Notes: a model not told the origin generated them from the letters alone. A stretch of 41,969 nt of DNA from Micromonospora sp. H61 (GCF_018070325.1 NZ_JAGPXY010000060.1:1-41969); one strand, 5' to 3'; counted from the first letter of the stretch, positions 16,785 to 25,167 are shown. Program-made: numbers and translations.

Positions 16785-17539
16785 GCGGCTACCGCATCGG
16801 CCTGGTGGTGCCCAGTTCCAACACCACGATGGAAACCGAGATCCCGGCGATGCTGCGCCGACGCGAGGTCGTCGATCCGACGGTCCGCTTCACCACCCAC
16901 GCCAGTCGGGTACGGCTGCGTCAGGTGACGGCCGACGAGTTGGCCCGGATGAACCGCTCCGCCCTGCGCTGCGTCGCGGAGCTGGCCGATGCCCGCTGCG
17001 ATGTGCTCGCGTACGCCTGTCTGGTGGCGGTGATGTGCGAGGGCGCCGGCGCGCACGAGCGGGCCGAGCGGCGGTTGGGTCGCGCGGCCGTTCGCGCCGG
17101 GCACGACATGCCGGTGGTGACCAGTGCCGGCGCGCTGGTCGCCGGGCTGCGGGCGCTGGGTGCCCGCCGGGTGGCCCTGATCGCGCCGTACCTGCCGCCG
17201 TTGACAGCGACTGTCGCCGCCTACCTCGCCGCGTACGGCGTGCAGGTGACCGACTCGGTGAGCCTCTGCGAGCCGGACAACGTGGCGGTCGGGCGCATCC
17301 CCGCGGCGCGGCTGGTCGAGCTGGCCGGTCGTCTGGACGTGACCGGCGTGGACGCGGTGGTCCTCTCCGCCTGCGTGCAGCTGCCGTCGTTGGCGGCCGT
17401 GCCGCAGGTGGAGGCCCGTCTCGGGCGCCCGGTGCTCACCGCGGCGACGGCGACAGTGCATCAACTGCTCACCGGTCTGGGTGTCGAACCGTACGTGCCC
17501 GACGCGGGCCGGCTGCTGGCCGGCCCGATTCCGCGGTGA
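16781..17539 (+). CDS. Asp/Glu racemase superfamily protein (maleate isomerase / arylmalonate decarboxylase-like)
   Basis: 252 residues from GTG 16781, overlapping the previous stop (GTGA). It starts with YRIGLVVPSSNTTMETEIP, the standard N-terminus of maleate cis-trans isomerases, where SSNTT binds the carboxylate. Two Cys stand where the catalytic pair is expected: in AYACLVAVMCEG (about residues 75-85) and in VVLSACVQLPSL (about 200). Related enzymes are maleate isomerase, arylmalonate decarboxylase and Asp/Glu or hydantoin racemases, all acting on small (di)carboxylates without cofactors. The substrate is not readable from sequence. Coupling to the YrdC-like gene suggests a two-step modification of a small acid. 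It converges on ltrA with 14 nt between stops. Confidence 0.8.
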   Translation: MSGYRIGLVVPSSNTTMETEIPAMLRRREVVDPTVRFTTHASRVRLRQVTADELARMNRSALRCVAELADARCDVLAYACLVAVMCEGAGAHERAERRLGRAAVRAGHDMPVVTSAGALVAGLRALGARRVALIAPYLPPLTATVAAYLAAYGVQVTDSVSLCEPDNVAVGRIPAARLVELAGRLDVTGVDAVVLSACVQLPSLAAVPQVEARLGRPVLTAATATVHQLLTGLGVEPYVPDAGRLLAGPIPR

Positions 17540-17553
17540 AGGGCGGGTTTGGT

Positions 17554-18762
17554 TCAGTGCGGCGGTGACGGGGCCTCCGGCGGCTTGCCGTGGCTACGCC
17601 GGAAGTCCGCGTAGGCCACGCCGACCAGGACCAGCAGCCCGCCGAGGGAGGCGAAGACCGGCGGCAGGTACAGCAGGGCGGGGGCGATGGTCAGCAGCGC
17701 CAGCACCCCACCGGGTCGGGACCACGACACCCGGCTGAACACCTCGTACTCGAACGAGGCCCGGCCGGCCAGGAACAGCGCCGGGCCGCCGAGGATCACC
17801 GCCAGCCAGGCCGGCGGCGTCCGCCCGGTCGGCTCGTGCAGCACCAGGTGGAAGCCGGCCGCCGTGGTGACCACGCCGGCGATCATCAACAGGTGGGTGT
17901 ACGGCGCGCTGAACAGGAACTTGCTGGGCGACTGGGCCGCCTGGATGGCGGTCGGCAGCAGCTCGCCGGACTTGTGCACGTAGATCCGCCAGAGCAGCAG
18001 CGTGGTCAGGAACGCCACCGCGAAGGCCCCGATGTTCTCGGCCTCGTTGTGTTTAATGCTGAACATGGTGCCGATCGTCAGGATGGCGTCGCCGAGCGCG
18101 ATGATGAAGAACTGCTGGTAGCGCTCAGAGAGATGCTCCGCGGTGACGTTGCGTTGCTTCTCGGGCACCACCCCGAGCCCCGGCACCGGGTACGCGAGCC
18201 GGAAGCCGAGGTAGTCGATGGCGAGCGCGACGGCCCAGCACGCGATCCGGGCGTCCCCGCTGACGAACGCGCCGATGAGCCATGGAATCGCCGACACCGT
18301 GAACCAGACGAAGATGCGGGCCGCCCGACGCTGGGTCTGCGGTTCGCGGCGTACGGCCGGCATCAGGAACAGGCCACGCCCCAGGTGGATCGCCACGTAG
18401 GTGCCGGCGAAGACGAGCCCCCGATCGTTGAACGCCTGCGGGATCGCCGTGGTCATCAGCAGCGCGCCGAACATCACGGCGCTGATCAGCAGCTTGATCT
18501 CGGTGCGTTCCGGGTTGTACAGGTCGGTGACCAGTGTGGTGATCGCCCAGGTCCACCAGACGGCGGCCAGCATGATCAGTGCCTCGGCGGCACGGTGCCA
18601 GTCGAGCTGGTCGACCATTCCCCGTGAGATGAGCGCCAGTGCGACCACGTACACCAGGTCGAAGAAGAGTTCGAGGAGGGTGACCCGGCGTGGGGCCTCC
18701 GGGTCGCGCACCGGCGGACCGCTGGCCCGTGGCGATCCGGGCTCCGGCGCGGCGAGGTGCAC
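17554..18762 (-). CDS. Low temperature requirement A (LtrA) family membrane protein
   Basis: 402 residues if started at GTG 18762, which has GCAGGAG 6 nt upstream; a GTG at 18810 is in frame but has no RBS. The signature RRVTLLELFFDLVYVVAL follows a polar Pro-rich N-terminus, and about ten hydrophobic segments run to the end. Conserved charged residues within the membrane part (YQQFFIIALGDAIL, SIKHNEAENIG) match LtrA. The family was named from a Listeria locus needed for growth in the cold; its transport or enzymatic role is not established. It is downstream of the exonuclease gene on the same strand but separated from it by a hairpin (18825-18864), so it probably has its own promoter. Confidence 0.87.
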   Translation of the reverse strand: MHLAAPEPGSPRASGPPVRDPEAPRRVTLLELFFDLVYVVALALISRGMVDQLDWHRAAEALIMLAAVWWTWAITTLVTDLYNPERTEIKLLISAVMFGALLMTTAIPQAFNDRGLVFAGTYVAIHLGRGLFLMPAVRREPQTQRRAARIFVWFTVSAIPWLIGAFVSGDARIACWAVALAIDYLGFRLAYPVPGLGVVPEKQRNVTAEHLSERYQQFFIIALGDAILTIGTMFSIKHNEAENIGAFAVAFLTTLLLWRIYVHKSGELLPTAIQAAQSPSKFLFSAPYTHLLMIAGVVTTAAGFHLVLHEPTGRTPPAWLAVILGGPALFLAGRASFEYEVFSRVSWSRPGGVLALLTIAPALLYLPPVFASLGGLLVLVGVAYADFRRSHGKPPEAPSPPH

Positions 18763-18824
18763 GGGATACTCCTGCGGAACCGCTCGACTCGATGGACCTG
18801 TCCGGTCCACCTCTACGGACGGTA

Positions 18825-18864
18825 ACGAGCGGGCGAGCGCGGGATCCGGCGTTCGCCCGCTCGT
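18825..18864 (-). terminator. 12-bp hairpin between exonuclease and LtrA genes
   Basis: ACGAGCGGGCGA (18825-18836) and TCGCCCGCTCGT (18853-18864) with a 16-nt loop, just after the exonuclease stop on the reverse strand. Confidence 0.55.
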
Positions 18865-18889
18865 CCCCCGACCGGGTCGTGTCGGGTGG

Positions 18890-19846
18890 TTACCCCGCTT
18901 GCGGGGGCGTCGACGGCTTCGCGCCGCCGCGAGGGGCGGCGAGGGCGTCGACCAGGCGGCGGGCCGAGCCGGCCAGGTTCCATCGTTGGGCGAGCTCGAG
19001 CAGCCGGTCCGGGTCGGCCGGCGCGCTCGGCAGCGCGGTGGGCAGCTCCGGCAGTGGCACGTCCAGGGCGACCCGGACCACCGTCGGCGCGACGCCCAGG
19101 TAGTCGCGCGCCGCGACCAGCTTGGCGCGCAGGCCCGGTGCGAAGGACGAGTCGGAGTCGTCGAGCGCGGCCAGGATGCCGGCGATGCTGCCGTACCGCT
19201 CGATCAGCCGGGCGGCGGTCTTGTCGCCGACGCCGGCCACCCCGGGCAGCCCGTCGCTCGGGTCGCCGCGTAGCGCGGCGAAGTCGGCGTACCGGTCGGC
19301 GGGCACACCGTAGCGGGCCCGTACGGCGGCGTCGTCGCAGTCGTCGAGCTTGGCGACGCCGCGCCCGACGTAGAGCAGCCGGACCGGTCGCGCATCGTCG
19401 ACGAGTTGGAACAGGTCCCGGTCGCCGGAGACCACCTCGACCGGGCCGGGCTGGGTCACTGAGAGGGTGCCGAGCACGTCGTCCGCCTCGTAGCCGGTCG
19501 CGCCGACAGCGGTGATGCCCACCGCGGTCAGCACCTCCAGGATCATCGGCACCTGCGGGGAGAGGGTGTCCGGAACGATCTCGCCGCCCTGCGGGGCGAC
19601 CCGGTGCGCCTTGTACGACGGCAGCAGGTCGACCCGCCACGCCGGGCGCCAGTCGTAGTCGAGTGCGCAGACCATCCGGTCGGCGCCCCGCACCCGGATC
19701 AGGGTGGCGAGCATGTCGAGGAAGCCGCGCACCGCGTTGACCGGGGTGCCGTCCTCGGCCTTGGCGGCGGACTCCGGTATGCCGAAGTAGGCCCGGAAGT
19801 AGAGGCTGGCTGCGTCGATCAGCAGGATCGGGGGTCGGTGTGCCAC
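18890..19846 (-). CDS. 5'-3' exonuclease (DNA polymerase I N-domain-like, stand-alone)
   Basis: 318 residues from GTG 19846. It contains the PIN/FEN-like acidic motifs: LLIDAASLYFRAYF, GYEADDVLG and VVSGDRDLFQLV, followed by the helix-hairpin-helix GLPGVAGVGDKTAARLIERYG. The conserved Asp residues bind the two metal ions. It is the length of the stand-alone 5'-3' exonucleases that many actinomycetes carry besides PolA, thought to process flaps and Okazaki primers. It has no polymerase domain. The C-terminus (APRGGAKPSTPP) is a short disordered tail. It is followed by a hairpin and, on the same strand, LtrA. Confidence 0.9.
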   Translation of the reverse strand: MAHRPPILLIDAASLYFRAYFGIPESAAKAEDGTPVNAVRGFLDMLATLIRVRGADRMVCALDYDWRPAWRVDLLPSYKAHRVAPQGGEIVPDTLSPQVPMILEVLTAVGITAVGATGYEADDVLGTLSVTQPGPVEVVSGDRDLFQLVDDARPVRLLYVGRGVAKLDDCDDAAVRARYGVPADRYADFAALRGDPSDGLPGVAGVGDKTAARLIERYGSIAGILAALDDSDSSFAPGLRAKLVAARDYLGVAPTVVRVALDVPLPELPTALPSAPADPDRLLELAQRWNLAGSARRLVDALAAPRGGAKPSTPPQAG

Positions 19847-19904
19847 GCCGGACAGCCTGGCACAACCGTCCGACGATCTGGCGTACGCCCGGCCGCCGGT
19901 GATG

Positions 19905-20132
19905 TCAGCGTCGCTCGTCGGGCCGGTAGACGGTCTCGCGTCGGGCCAGGCGCTGCACGACGTAGCTGGTCACCAGCAGCAGGATCGCGACCACCACCTC
20001 GACCCAGGCCGCGACGCCGTCGGCGACGGTGACCCCGATGACCAGCAGGACCAGGCCGACGAGTGCGAGGACCCCGGCCCACAGTTGCCGGCGACGGCGG
20101 GTCGCCGCCCTGCTCGCCTGGTTCGCTGCCAC
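19905..20132 (-). CDS. Small two-segment membrane protein of unknown function
   Basis: 75 residues from GTG 20132, which follows GGGAGGACCAC; the longer frame upstream is low-complexity and lacks an RBS. A basic N-terminus (NQASRAATRRRRQLW) is followed by two hydrophobic segments, AGVLALVGLVLLVIGVTVADG and AWVEVVVAILLLVTSYVVQ, and a charged tail (RLARRETVYRPDERR). This is a helical hairpin with both ends probably in the cytosol. I do not recognise a family. It is divergent from the HxlR-peroxiredoxin gene, and 58 nt separate it from the exonuclease start on the same strand, so co-transcription with the exonuclease is possible. Confidence 0.65.
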   Translation of the reverse strand: MAANQASRAATRRRRQLWAGVLALVGLVLLVIGVTVADGVAAWVEVVVAILLLVTSYVVQRLARRETVYRPDERR

Positions 20133-20261
20133 GTGGTCCTCCCGGTGGGGAGTCCGGGCTGCTCCCCGATCCCAGACTATGGCTCCCGGTGGCGTTCGGT
20201 CGGGGAAACCGACGCGCGGACCGCTGCCGGCCGTCGACGCAGAGCATTCCAATCTGAAACG

Positions 20262-20271
20262 GACTATAGTC
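20262..20271. promoter_or_regulatory. Palindrome overlapping the -10 of the HxlR-peroxiredoxin gene
   Basis: GACTATAGTC is a perfect 10-bp palindrome. It contains TATAGT, a good -10 hexamer, 26 nt before the GTG. ACT/AGT half-sites are usual for HxlR-type regulators, so an autoregulatory operator is likely. Confidence 0.5.
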
Positions 20272-20296
20272 GGGACGGAACCAATGGAGGTAGCCG

Positions 20297-21184
20297 GTGC
20301 GGCGAGAGGATCTTGCCGATGCGGACTGCGGCATCGCACAGGCGCTCGGCGTGCTGGGGGACTGGTGGACGTTCCTCATCGTGCGTGACGTCGCCGGCGG
20401 GACGACCCGCTTCGACGCGCTGCAACGCGAGCTGGGCGTCAGCCGGCGGGCGCTGACCGAGCGCCTCGCCGCCCTGGTCGAGCACGGTGTGTTGGAGCGC
20501 CGACCGTATTCGCGACACCCACCCCGGTACGACTATCTGCTCACCGCGAGGGGCGAGGGGCTGTTGCCGGTGCTGATCGCGCTGCAGGACTGGGGGACGA
20601 GGCATCTGATGGGCGACGGTGACGTGACCGCGACGGCCGGCGCGGGCTCGGCCGAGGCGCGCCGCGCGCAGGACCTGGTCGGCCGACGGTTGCCCGCTGT
20701 CGTCCTGCCCACCGCCGACGGGCAACCGGTGGCGGTGGCCGCGACGGACGCGTGGACGGTCCTCTACCTGTTCCCCGGGGCGTACGCGCCGGGGACGCAC
20801 GGCTATCCGCCCGGCTGGGCGGAGATTCCCGGCGCCCGTGGTTGCACCCTGGAGTCGACCACGTACGCCAAGCGTCATCCGGACTTCGTGAGAGCCGGTG
20901 TCCGGGTGTACGGCATCAGCACCCAGCGGCCCGACCAGCTCGCCGACTTCGCCGCGTACGCCGAACTGCCGTTTCCGCTGCTGTCGGATGAGGACGGTCG
21001 GCTGGGGGCGGGGTTGCTGCTGCCGGTGTTCCGCGCGGGCGGGATGACCCGGTTCAAGCGACTGACCCTGCTGGTCGACCCGACGGCGGTGGTGCGGGCC
21101 GTGCAGTTCCCGGTCACCGACCCGGCCGGCTCGGTGCAGGAGATGCTCGCCCTGGTCGGTGAGCACGTAGGGGCCCCCGGCTGA
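20297..21184 (+). CDS. HxlR winged-helix regulator fused to a peroxiredoxin domain
   Basis: 295 residues from GTG 20297 (GGAGG upstream). Residues 1-105 are an HxlR winged helix with the redox Cys11 (DADCGIAQALGVLGDWWTFLI), recognition helix GVSRRALTERLAALVEHGVL and wing RYDYLLTARG. After a linker, residues 128-293 are a redoxin domain: RLPAVVLPTADGQPV, VLYLFPGAYAPG, IPGARGCTLES, VYGISTQ, LPFPLLSDEDG. Cys183 in ARGCT is the likely peroxidatic residue. Members with a resolving Cys five residues on (GCT-x-x-SC) have it here replaced by Thr188, implying a one-Cys mechanism or resolution by Cys11 or an outside thiol. The protein could sense peroxide through its own peroxidase and control its promoter through the palindrome at 20262-20271. 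Confidence 0.88.
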   Translation: MRREDLADADCGIAQALGVLGDWWTFLIVRDVAGGTTRFDALQRELGVSRRALTERLAALVEHGVLERRPYSRHPPRYDYLLTARGEGLLPVLIALQDWGTRHLMGDGDVTATAGAGSAEARRAQDLVGRRLPAVVLPTADGQPVAVAATDAWTVLYLFPGAYAPGTHGYPPGWAEIPGARGCTLESTTYAKRHPDFVRAGVRVYGISTQRPDQLADFAAYAELPFPLLSDEDGRLGAGLLLPVFRAGGMTRFKRLTLLVDPTAVVRAVQFPVTDPAGSVQEMLALVGEHVGAPG

Positions 21185-21207
21185 CGCCTTTCGCGTCGAC
21201 CGGGGGC
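21173..21207. terminator. Hairpin at the end of the HxlR-peroxiredoxin gene
   Basis: GCCCCCGG (21173-21180) and GACGC (21183-21187) pair with GCGTC (21193-21197) and CCGGGGGC (21200-21207) around a 2x2 internal loop. It overlaps the stop codon and also faces the converging chitinase gene. Confidence 0.55.
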
Positions 21208-21248
21208 ACCTGCGAGCCAGCTGGTCCGGGGACCCTGCGGGCGGGGCG

Positions 21249-22616
21249 TCAGGCCGGGAGCGTCCAGCGCTGGTTGGCACCGGCGAAGCAGTCCCAGATC
21301 TGCAACCGGGTGCCGTCGGCGGAGCTGTTGTCACTGGCGTCGAGGCACTTGTTCGACTGCGGGTTGCGCAGCGTGCCGTTGGACTGCGCCTGCCAGACCT
21401 GCGCGCCGCTGCCGTTGCAGTCCCAGAGTTGGACCTTCGCGCCGTTGGCGGTGGAGCCGCTGGTGATGTCGGCGCACTTGCCGAGGGCGCGCAGCGTGCT
21501 GTCGCTGGCCACGGTCCAGGTCTGGGCGTTGGTGCCGTTGCAACCCCAGAGCTGGACGGCGGCGCCGTTGGCGGTGCTCGCCGAGGCCACGTCGACGCAC
21601 TTGCCGGCGATCCCGGTGATCTGACCGGTGCGGCCGGTCGGCGGCGGGGTGGTGCCGCCCATGATGGTGTCGTACATGGCGCTGAGCAGTGAGGTCGAGC
21701 CGCTGGTGTCCTGCGACAGCTCCCAGTTCATCACGCCGCCGGCGTTGGCCAGGGCCCACTGCGTCTTGCGCTTGACGGTCGGAATGCCGTTCCAGCACTG
21801 CTGGCTGCCGCCGATGGTGGCGCAGTCCCGGTTGGCGTTCGCCGGGTCGAGTCCGACCAGGTAGGAGTAGTTGTAGTAGACGGGGCGGCTGTAGAACGGG
21901 ATGCCGAGGACAGCCTTGCTGGCCGGCAGGCCGCGGGCCTTCCACAGGTTGATGCTGTTGATCGACCAGTCGTAGTTGGCGTGCGGGCTGCCGCCGTCGT
22001 ACGCCATGATGTTGAGCCAGTCGACCTGGTTGAACACTGCCGTCTGGACGCCCTGGACGCTGCCGCCCTCGCTGACCACGGCGGCGGTGAGCAGCTTGCC
22101 GCGACTGTGCAGGGCGCTGCTGAGCTGCGTCATGAGGGCCGTGTAGTTGTTGGCCGAGGCGCCCGGGTCGGGGTACTCCCAGTCCATGTCGACGCCGTCG
22201 AGGTTGTACTGGTTGACGAAGTTGATCAGGTTGTTGACGAAGTTGGTGCGGCTGGTGGCGTTGGCGGCGAGCGTCTCGAAGGCCGAGTCGTTGCCGTCGT
22301 TCCAGCCGCCGACGGCGATGGAGACCTTGACGTTGTTGGCGTGCCCCTGCGAGACCAGCGAGGAGAGCCGGGCCCCGTCCACCCCTTGCAGAGTGCCGTT
22401 GCTGTTGGGCAGGACGAAGGCGTAGTTGATGTGGGTGAGCTTGTTGTACTGGATGGTGTTGATGTTGCCGGCCCAGGAGGGCATGTAGCCGACGCTCTTG
22501 AAGTTGTTCGGCAGCACCACGGCCTGCGCGGCGGTGGGAATGACGGTGAGGGTGGCGCCGGCCGTGGCGAGCGCGAGCAGGCCGGCGGCGAGGGCGCGGC
22601 GCAGTGGTGAGGACAT
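21249..22616 (-). CDS. Secreted GH18 chitinase-like glycosidase with ricin-type lectin domain
   Basis: 455 residues from ATG 22616, with GGAAGG upstream. It has a signal peptide with a likely cut after AAQA (about residue 32). The GH18 barrel spans about 37-320: SVGYMPSWAG, KVSIAVGGWNDG (the SxGG motif) and LDGVDMDWEYP, whose DxxDxDxE motif (Asp140, Asp143, Asp145, catalytic Glu147) is intact. After a TTPPPTGRT linker, the last 120 or so residues are a ricin B-type trefoil (CBM13) with three QxW-like repeats (AQTW, AQVW, NQRW) and the C-D-x pattern. It would bind and hydrolyse chitin or a related GlcNAc polymer outside the cell by substrate-assisted retention. A promoter and a UTR hairpin lie upstream. 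Confidence 0.95.
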   Translation of the reverse strand: MSSPLRRALAAGLLALATAGATLTVIPTAAQAVVLPNNFKSVGYMPSWAGNINTIQYNKLTHINYAFVLPNSNGTLQGVDGARLSSLVSQGHANNVKVSIAVGGWNDGNDSAFETLAANATSRTNFVNNLINFVNQYNLDGVDMDWEYPDPGASANNYTALMTQLSSALHSRGKLLTAAVVSEGGSVQGVQTAVFNQVDWLNIMAYDGGSPHANYDWSINSINLWKARGLPASKAVLGIPFYSRPVYYNYSYLVGLDPANANRDCATIGGSQQCWNGIPTVKRKTQWALANAGGVMNWELSQDTSGSTSLLSAMYDTIMGGTTPPPTGRTGQITGIAGKCVDVASASTANGAAVQLWGCNGTNAQTWTVASDSTLRALGKCADITSGSTANGAKVQLWDCNGSGAQVWQAQSNGTLRNPQSNKCLDASDNSSADGTRLQIWDCFAGANQRWTLPA

Positions 22617-22646
22617 CGGGGGCCTTCCCGTGGGCGGGGGACGACA

Positions 22647-22675
22647 CCCGCCCGCGCAGGTTTGTCGCGGGCGGG
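22647..22675 (-). promoter_or_regulatory. 10-bp hairpin in the chitinase 5' UTR
   Basis: CCCGCCCGCG (22647-22656) pairs with CGCGGGCGGG (22666-22675) with a 9-nt loop. It falls between the predicted transcription start and the ATG, about 30 nt before the start codon, and may stabilise or gate the message. Confidence 0.4.
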
Positions 22676-22717
22676 GGGTGCGGGGACGCAGGGACGGGTG
22701 GGCCTCGAGGCAGCCAA

Positions 22718-22747
22718 ATCTTAAAGAGTGTTAACTGTCCGCGTCAA
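22718..22747 (-). promoter_or_regulatory. Promoter of the chitinase gene
   Basis: Reverse-strand TTGACG (22747-22742), 18-nt spacer, TAAGAT (22723-22718). This is a good housekeeping-type match about 100 nt before the ATG. The spacer holds an AT-rich GTTAAC. Confidence 0.6.
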
Positions 22748-22806
22748 TCAACGTCGATGGATTTTCCGACGATCGGTGTCGATATGGGGTTTGCCCAAAC
22801 GACCGT

Positions 22807-22812
22807 TAAGCT
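22807..22812 (+). promoter_or_regulatory. -10 box of the Xaa-Pro peptidase operon
   Basis: TAAGCT ends 6 nt before the GTG at 22819, so the transcript is probably leaderless; no RBS is present. Confidence 0.45.
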
Positions 22813-22818
22813 GACGGG

Positions 22819-23934
22819 GTGGGAATCGACGAGCTGTATCCGCCGGATCGGTTGATCGCCGCGCAGCGCGCGACGGCCGCCGCGGGCCTGGACGCCCTGC
22901 TGCTCACGCCCGGCTCCGACCTGCGGTATCTGACCGGGTACGACGCCCACGCGGGGGAGCGGCTGACCTGCCTGGTGCTGCCCGCCGAGGGCGAGGCGAC
23001 CCTCGTCGTGCCCCGGCTCGAACGCCCGGCCGCCGAGGCGTCCCCCGCGCCGGCGACCGGGGTGCGCATCGTCGACCACGTCGACGGCACCGACCCGTAC
23101 CCCCTGGTCGTCGCCGCCCTCGACGGCCCGGTCGCGGCGGTCGGGCTCGCCGACCGGATGTGGGCCGAGCAGGTCCTCGGCCTGCGCGCGGCGCTGCCCG
23201 ACGCCGCGCAACGGCTCGCCGGAGAGGTACTGCGCGAGTTGCGGATCCGCAAGTCCCCGGCGGAGGTCGCGGCGCTCACCGAGGCCGGCGCGGCGATCGA
23301 CGAGGTGCACCTGCGGATGGGCGAGTGGCTGCGCCCCGGTCGCACCGAGGCCGAGGTCGCCACCGACATCGCCGCGGCGATCCGCGCCGCCGGGCACGTC
23401 ACCGTCGACTTCGTCATCGTGGCGGCCGGGCCCAACGGAGCCAGCCCGCACCACGGCACCTCCGACCGTCCGATCGGCCTCGGCGAGCCGGTGGTTGTCG
23501 ACATCGGCGGCACCATGGCGTCGGGCTACCGCTCCGACTGCACCCGCACCTACCTGGCGGGCGGGTCGGCGCCGGCCGACTTCCTGGACTACTACGAGGT
23601 GCTGCGCGACGCCCAACGCGCCGCCGTCGAGGCGGTGCGCCCCGGGATCACCGCCGCGGCGGGCGACGCCGCTGCCCGAGCGCCGATCGCCGCCGCCGGC
23701 TACGGTCCCGCGTTCCTGCACCGCACCGGCCACGGCATCGGCCTGGACGGGCACGAGGAGCCCTACCTGGTGGCCGGCAACGACCGACCCCTCGACGCCG
23801 GCATGGCGTTCTCCATCGAACCGGGCATCTACCTGGCGGGCCGGCACGGCGCCCGCATCGAGGACATCGTCGTCTGCACGACGGACGGCGTGCAACGGCT
23901 CAACACCACCCCCACGGAGCTCATCGCGCTATGA
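22819..23934 (+). CDS. M24-family metallopeptidase (Xaa-Pro aminopeptidase-like)
   Basis: 371 residues from GTG 22819, which lacks an RBS but has a -10 box 6 nt upstream. A creatinase-type N-terminal domain (about 1-140, with ALLLTPGSDLRYLTGY) precedes the pita-bread catalytic domain. All five metal ligands are visible: Asp228 (VVDIGG), Asp240 (YRSDCTRTY), His305 (RTGHGIG), Glu334 (FSIEPGIY) and Glu348 (RIEDIV). It should cleave an N-terminal residue next to proline with two Mn or Co ions, in the cytosol. Its stop overlaps the ATG of the acyl-CoA dehydrogenase (ATGA). The pairing is unusual functionally but common in gene order of actinomycetes, and may reflect peptide or amino-acid catabolism. 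Confidence 0.92.
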   Translation: MGIDELYPPDRLIAAQRATAAAGLDALLLTPGSDLRYLTGYDAHAGERLTCLVLPAEGEATLVVPRLERPAAEASPAPATGVRIVDHVDGTDPYPLVVAALDGPVAAVGLADRMWAEQVLGLRAALPDAAQRLAGEVLRELRIRKSPAEVAALTEAGAAIDEVHLRMGEWLRPGRTEAEVATDIAAAIRAAGHVTVDFVIVAAGPNGASPHHGTSDRPIGLGEPVVVDIGGTMASGYRSDCTRTYLAGGSAPADFLDYYEVLRDAQRAAVEAVRPGITAAAGDAAARAPIAAAGYGPAFLHRTGHGIGLDGHEEPYLVAGNDRPLDAGMAFSIEPGIYLAGRHGARIEDIVVCTTDGVQRLNTTPTELIAL

Positions 23935-25073
23935 CTGTCGACCGGATCCTCCCCACCGACGAGGCCCACGACCTGCTGGGTCTCGCCACCGAGCTCGCCG
24001 ACGGCGAGCTCGCGCCGAAGGCCGCGGCCTTCGAGGAACGCGCCGAGTTCCCCCGCGAGGTGCTGCGCACGCTGGGCCGCGCCGGCCTGCTCGGCCTGCC
24101 CTACCCCGAGGAGTACGGCGGCGCGGCGCAGCCGTACGAGGTGTACCTGCAGGTGCTGGAGATCCTGGCCAGCCGTTGGCTCGCTGTCGCCGAGGCGGTC
24201 AGCGTGCACACCCTGTCCTGCTACCCGGTGGCGGCGTTCGGCAGCGACGAGCAGCGCAAGCTTCTGCCGGACATGCTCGGTGGCGAGTTGCTGGGCGCGT
24301 ACTGCCTCTCCGAGCCGCAGGGTGGCTCGGACGCGGCGGCGCTGACCACCCGGGCGGATCGCGACGGCGACGCGTACCTGGTCTCCGGCACCAAGGCGTG
24401 GATCACCCACGCCCGCACTGCCGACTTCTACAACGTCTTCTGCCGCACAGGCGGGCCCGGTCCGAAGGGGATCTCCTGCCTGCTCGCCGACGCGGGCACG
24501 GCCGGTATCACCCCGCAGGCGGCCGAGCGGACGATGGGGCTGCGCGCCTCCCCGGTGGCGCAGGTCGCCTTCGACGAGGCGCGGGTGCCGGCCGACCGGT
24601 TGATCGGCGGCGAGGGGATGGGCTTCACCATCGCGATGTCCGCGCTGGACTCCGGCCGGCTGGGCATCGCGGCGTGCGCGGTCGGGCTGGCCCAGGCCGC
24701 CCTGGACTACGCGGTCTCCTACGCCCGGGAGCGGCAGCAGTTCGGGCGCTCCATCATCGACTTCCAGGGGCTGGGGTTCCTCCTCGCCGACGCGGCCACC
24801 CAGATCTCCGCCGCTCGCGCGCTGACCCTGGCGGCGGCCCGGCTGCGCGACGCCGGCCGCCCGTACGCCATCGAGGCGGCCAAGGCGAAGCTGTTCGCCA
24901 CCGACATGGCGATGCGGGTGACGACCGACGCGGTGCAGGTGCTCGGCGGCGCGGGTTATGTGGCCGACCACCCGGTGGAGCGGTACATGCGTGAGGCGAA
25001 GGTGTTGCAGATCGTGGAGGGCACCAACCAGATCCAGCGGATGGTGATCTCGCGGGCGCTGGCCAAGGGCTGA
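23931..25073 (+). CDS. Acyl-CoA dehydrogenase
   Basis: 380 residues from ATG 23931, overlapping the peptidase stop by 4 bp. The three-part ACAD fold is clear: an N-terminal helical domain (FPREVLRTLGRAGLLGLPYPEEYGG), a middle beta domain (AYCLSEPQGGSDAAALTTRA, GTKAWITHARTAD) and a C-terminal four-helix domain (ERQQFGRSIIDFQGLGFLLAD, VQVLGGAGYVADHPVERYMREAK). The catalytic base is the Glu of IVEGTNQIQR near residue 366. It would oxidise an acyl-CoA at C2-C3 with FAD, passing electrons to ETF. Chain length cannot be told; it looks like the short/branched-chain group. No ETF or other beta-oxidation gene is beside it. Confidence 0.93.
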   Translation: MTVDRILPTDEAHDLLGLATELADGELAPKAAAFEERAEFPREVLRTLGRAGLLGLPYPEEYGGAAQPYEVYLQVLEILASRWLAVAEAVSVHTLSCYPVAAFGSDEQRKLLPDMLGGELLGAYCLSEPQGGSDAAALTTRADRDGDAYLVSGTKAWITHARTADFYNVFCRTGGPGPKGISCLLADAGTAGITPQAAERTMGLRASPVAQVAFDEARVPADRLIGGEGMGFTIAMSALDSGRLGIAACAVGLAQAALDYAVSYARERQQFGRSIIDFQGLGFLLADAATQISAARALTLAAARLRDAGRPYAIEAAKAKLFATDMAMRVTTDAVQVLGGAGYVADHPVERYMREAKVLQIVEGTNQIQRMVISRALAKG

Positions 25074-25167
25074 CGGCGGTACGTGGCGGTGGGGCTGCGG
25101 TGGGGGTGTCACGGCCCACCGCGGTCCGCCACTCGGGTACCTCGTCGCCGTGCGACGGTTTTCCCGG

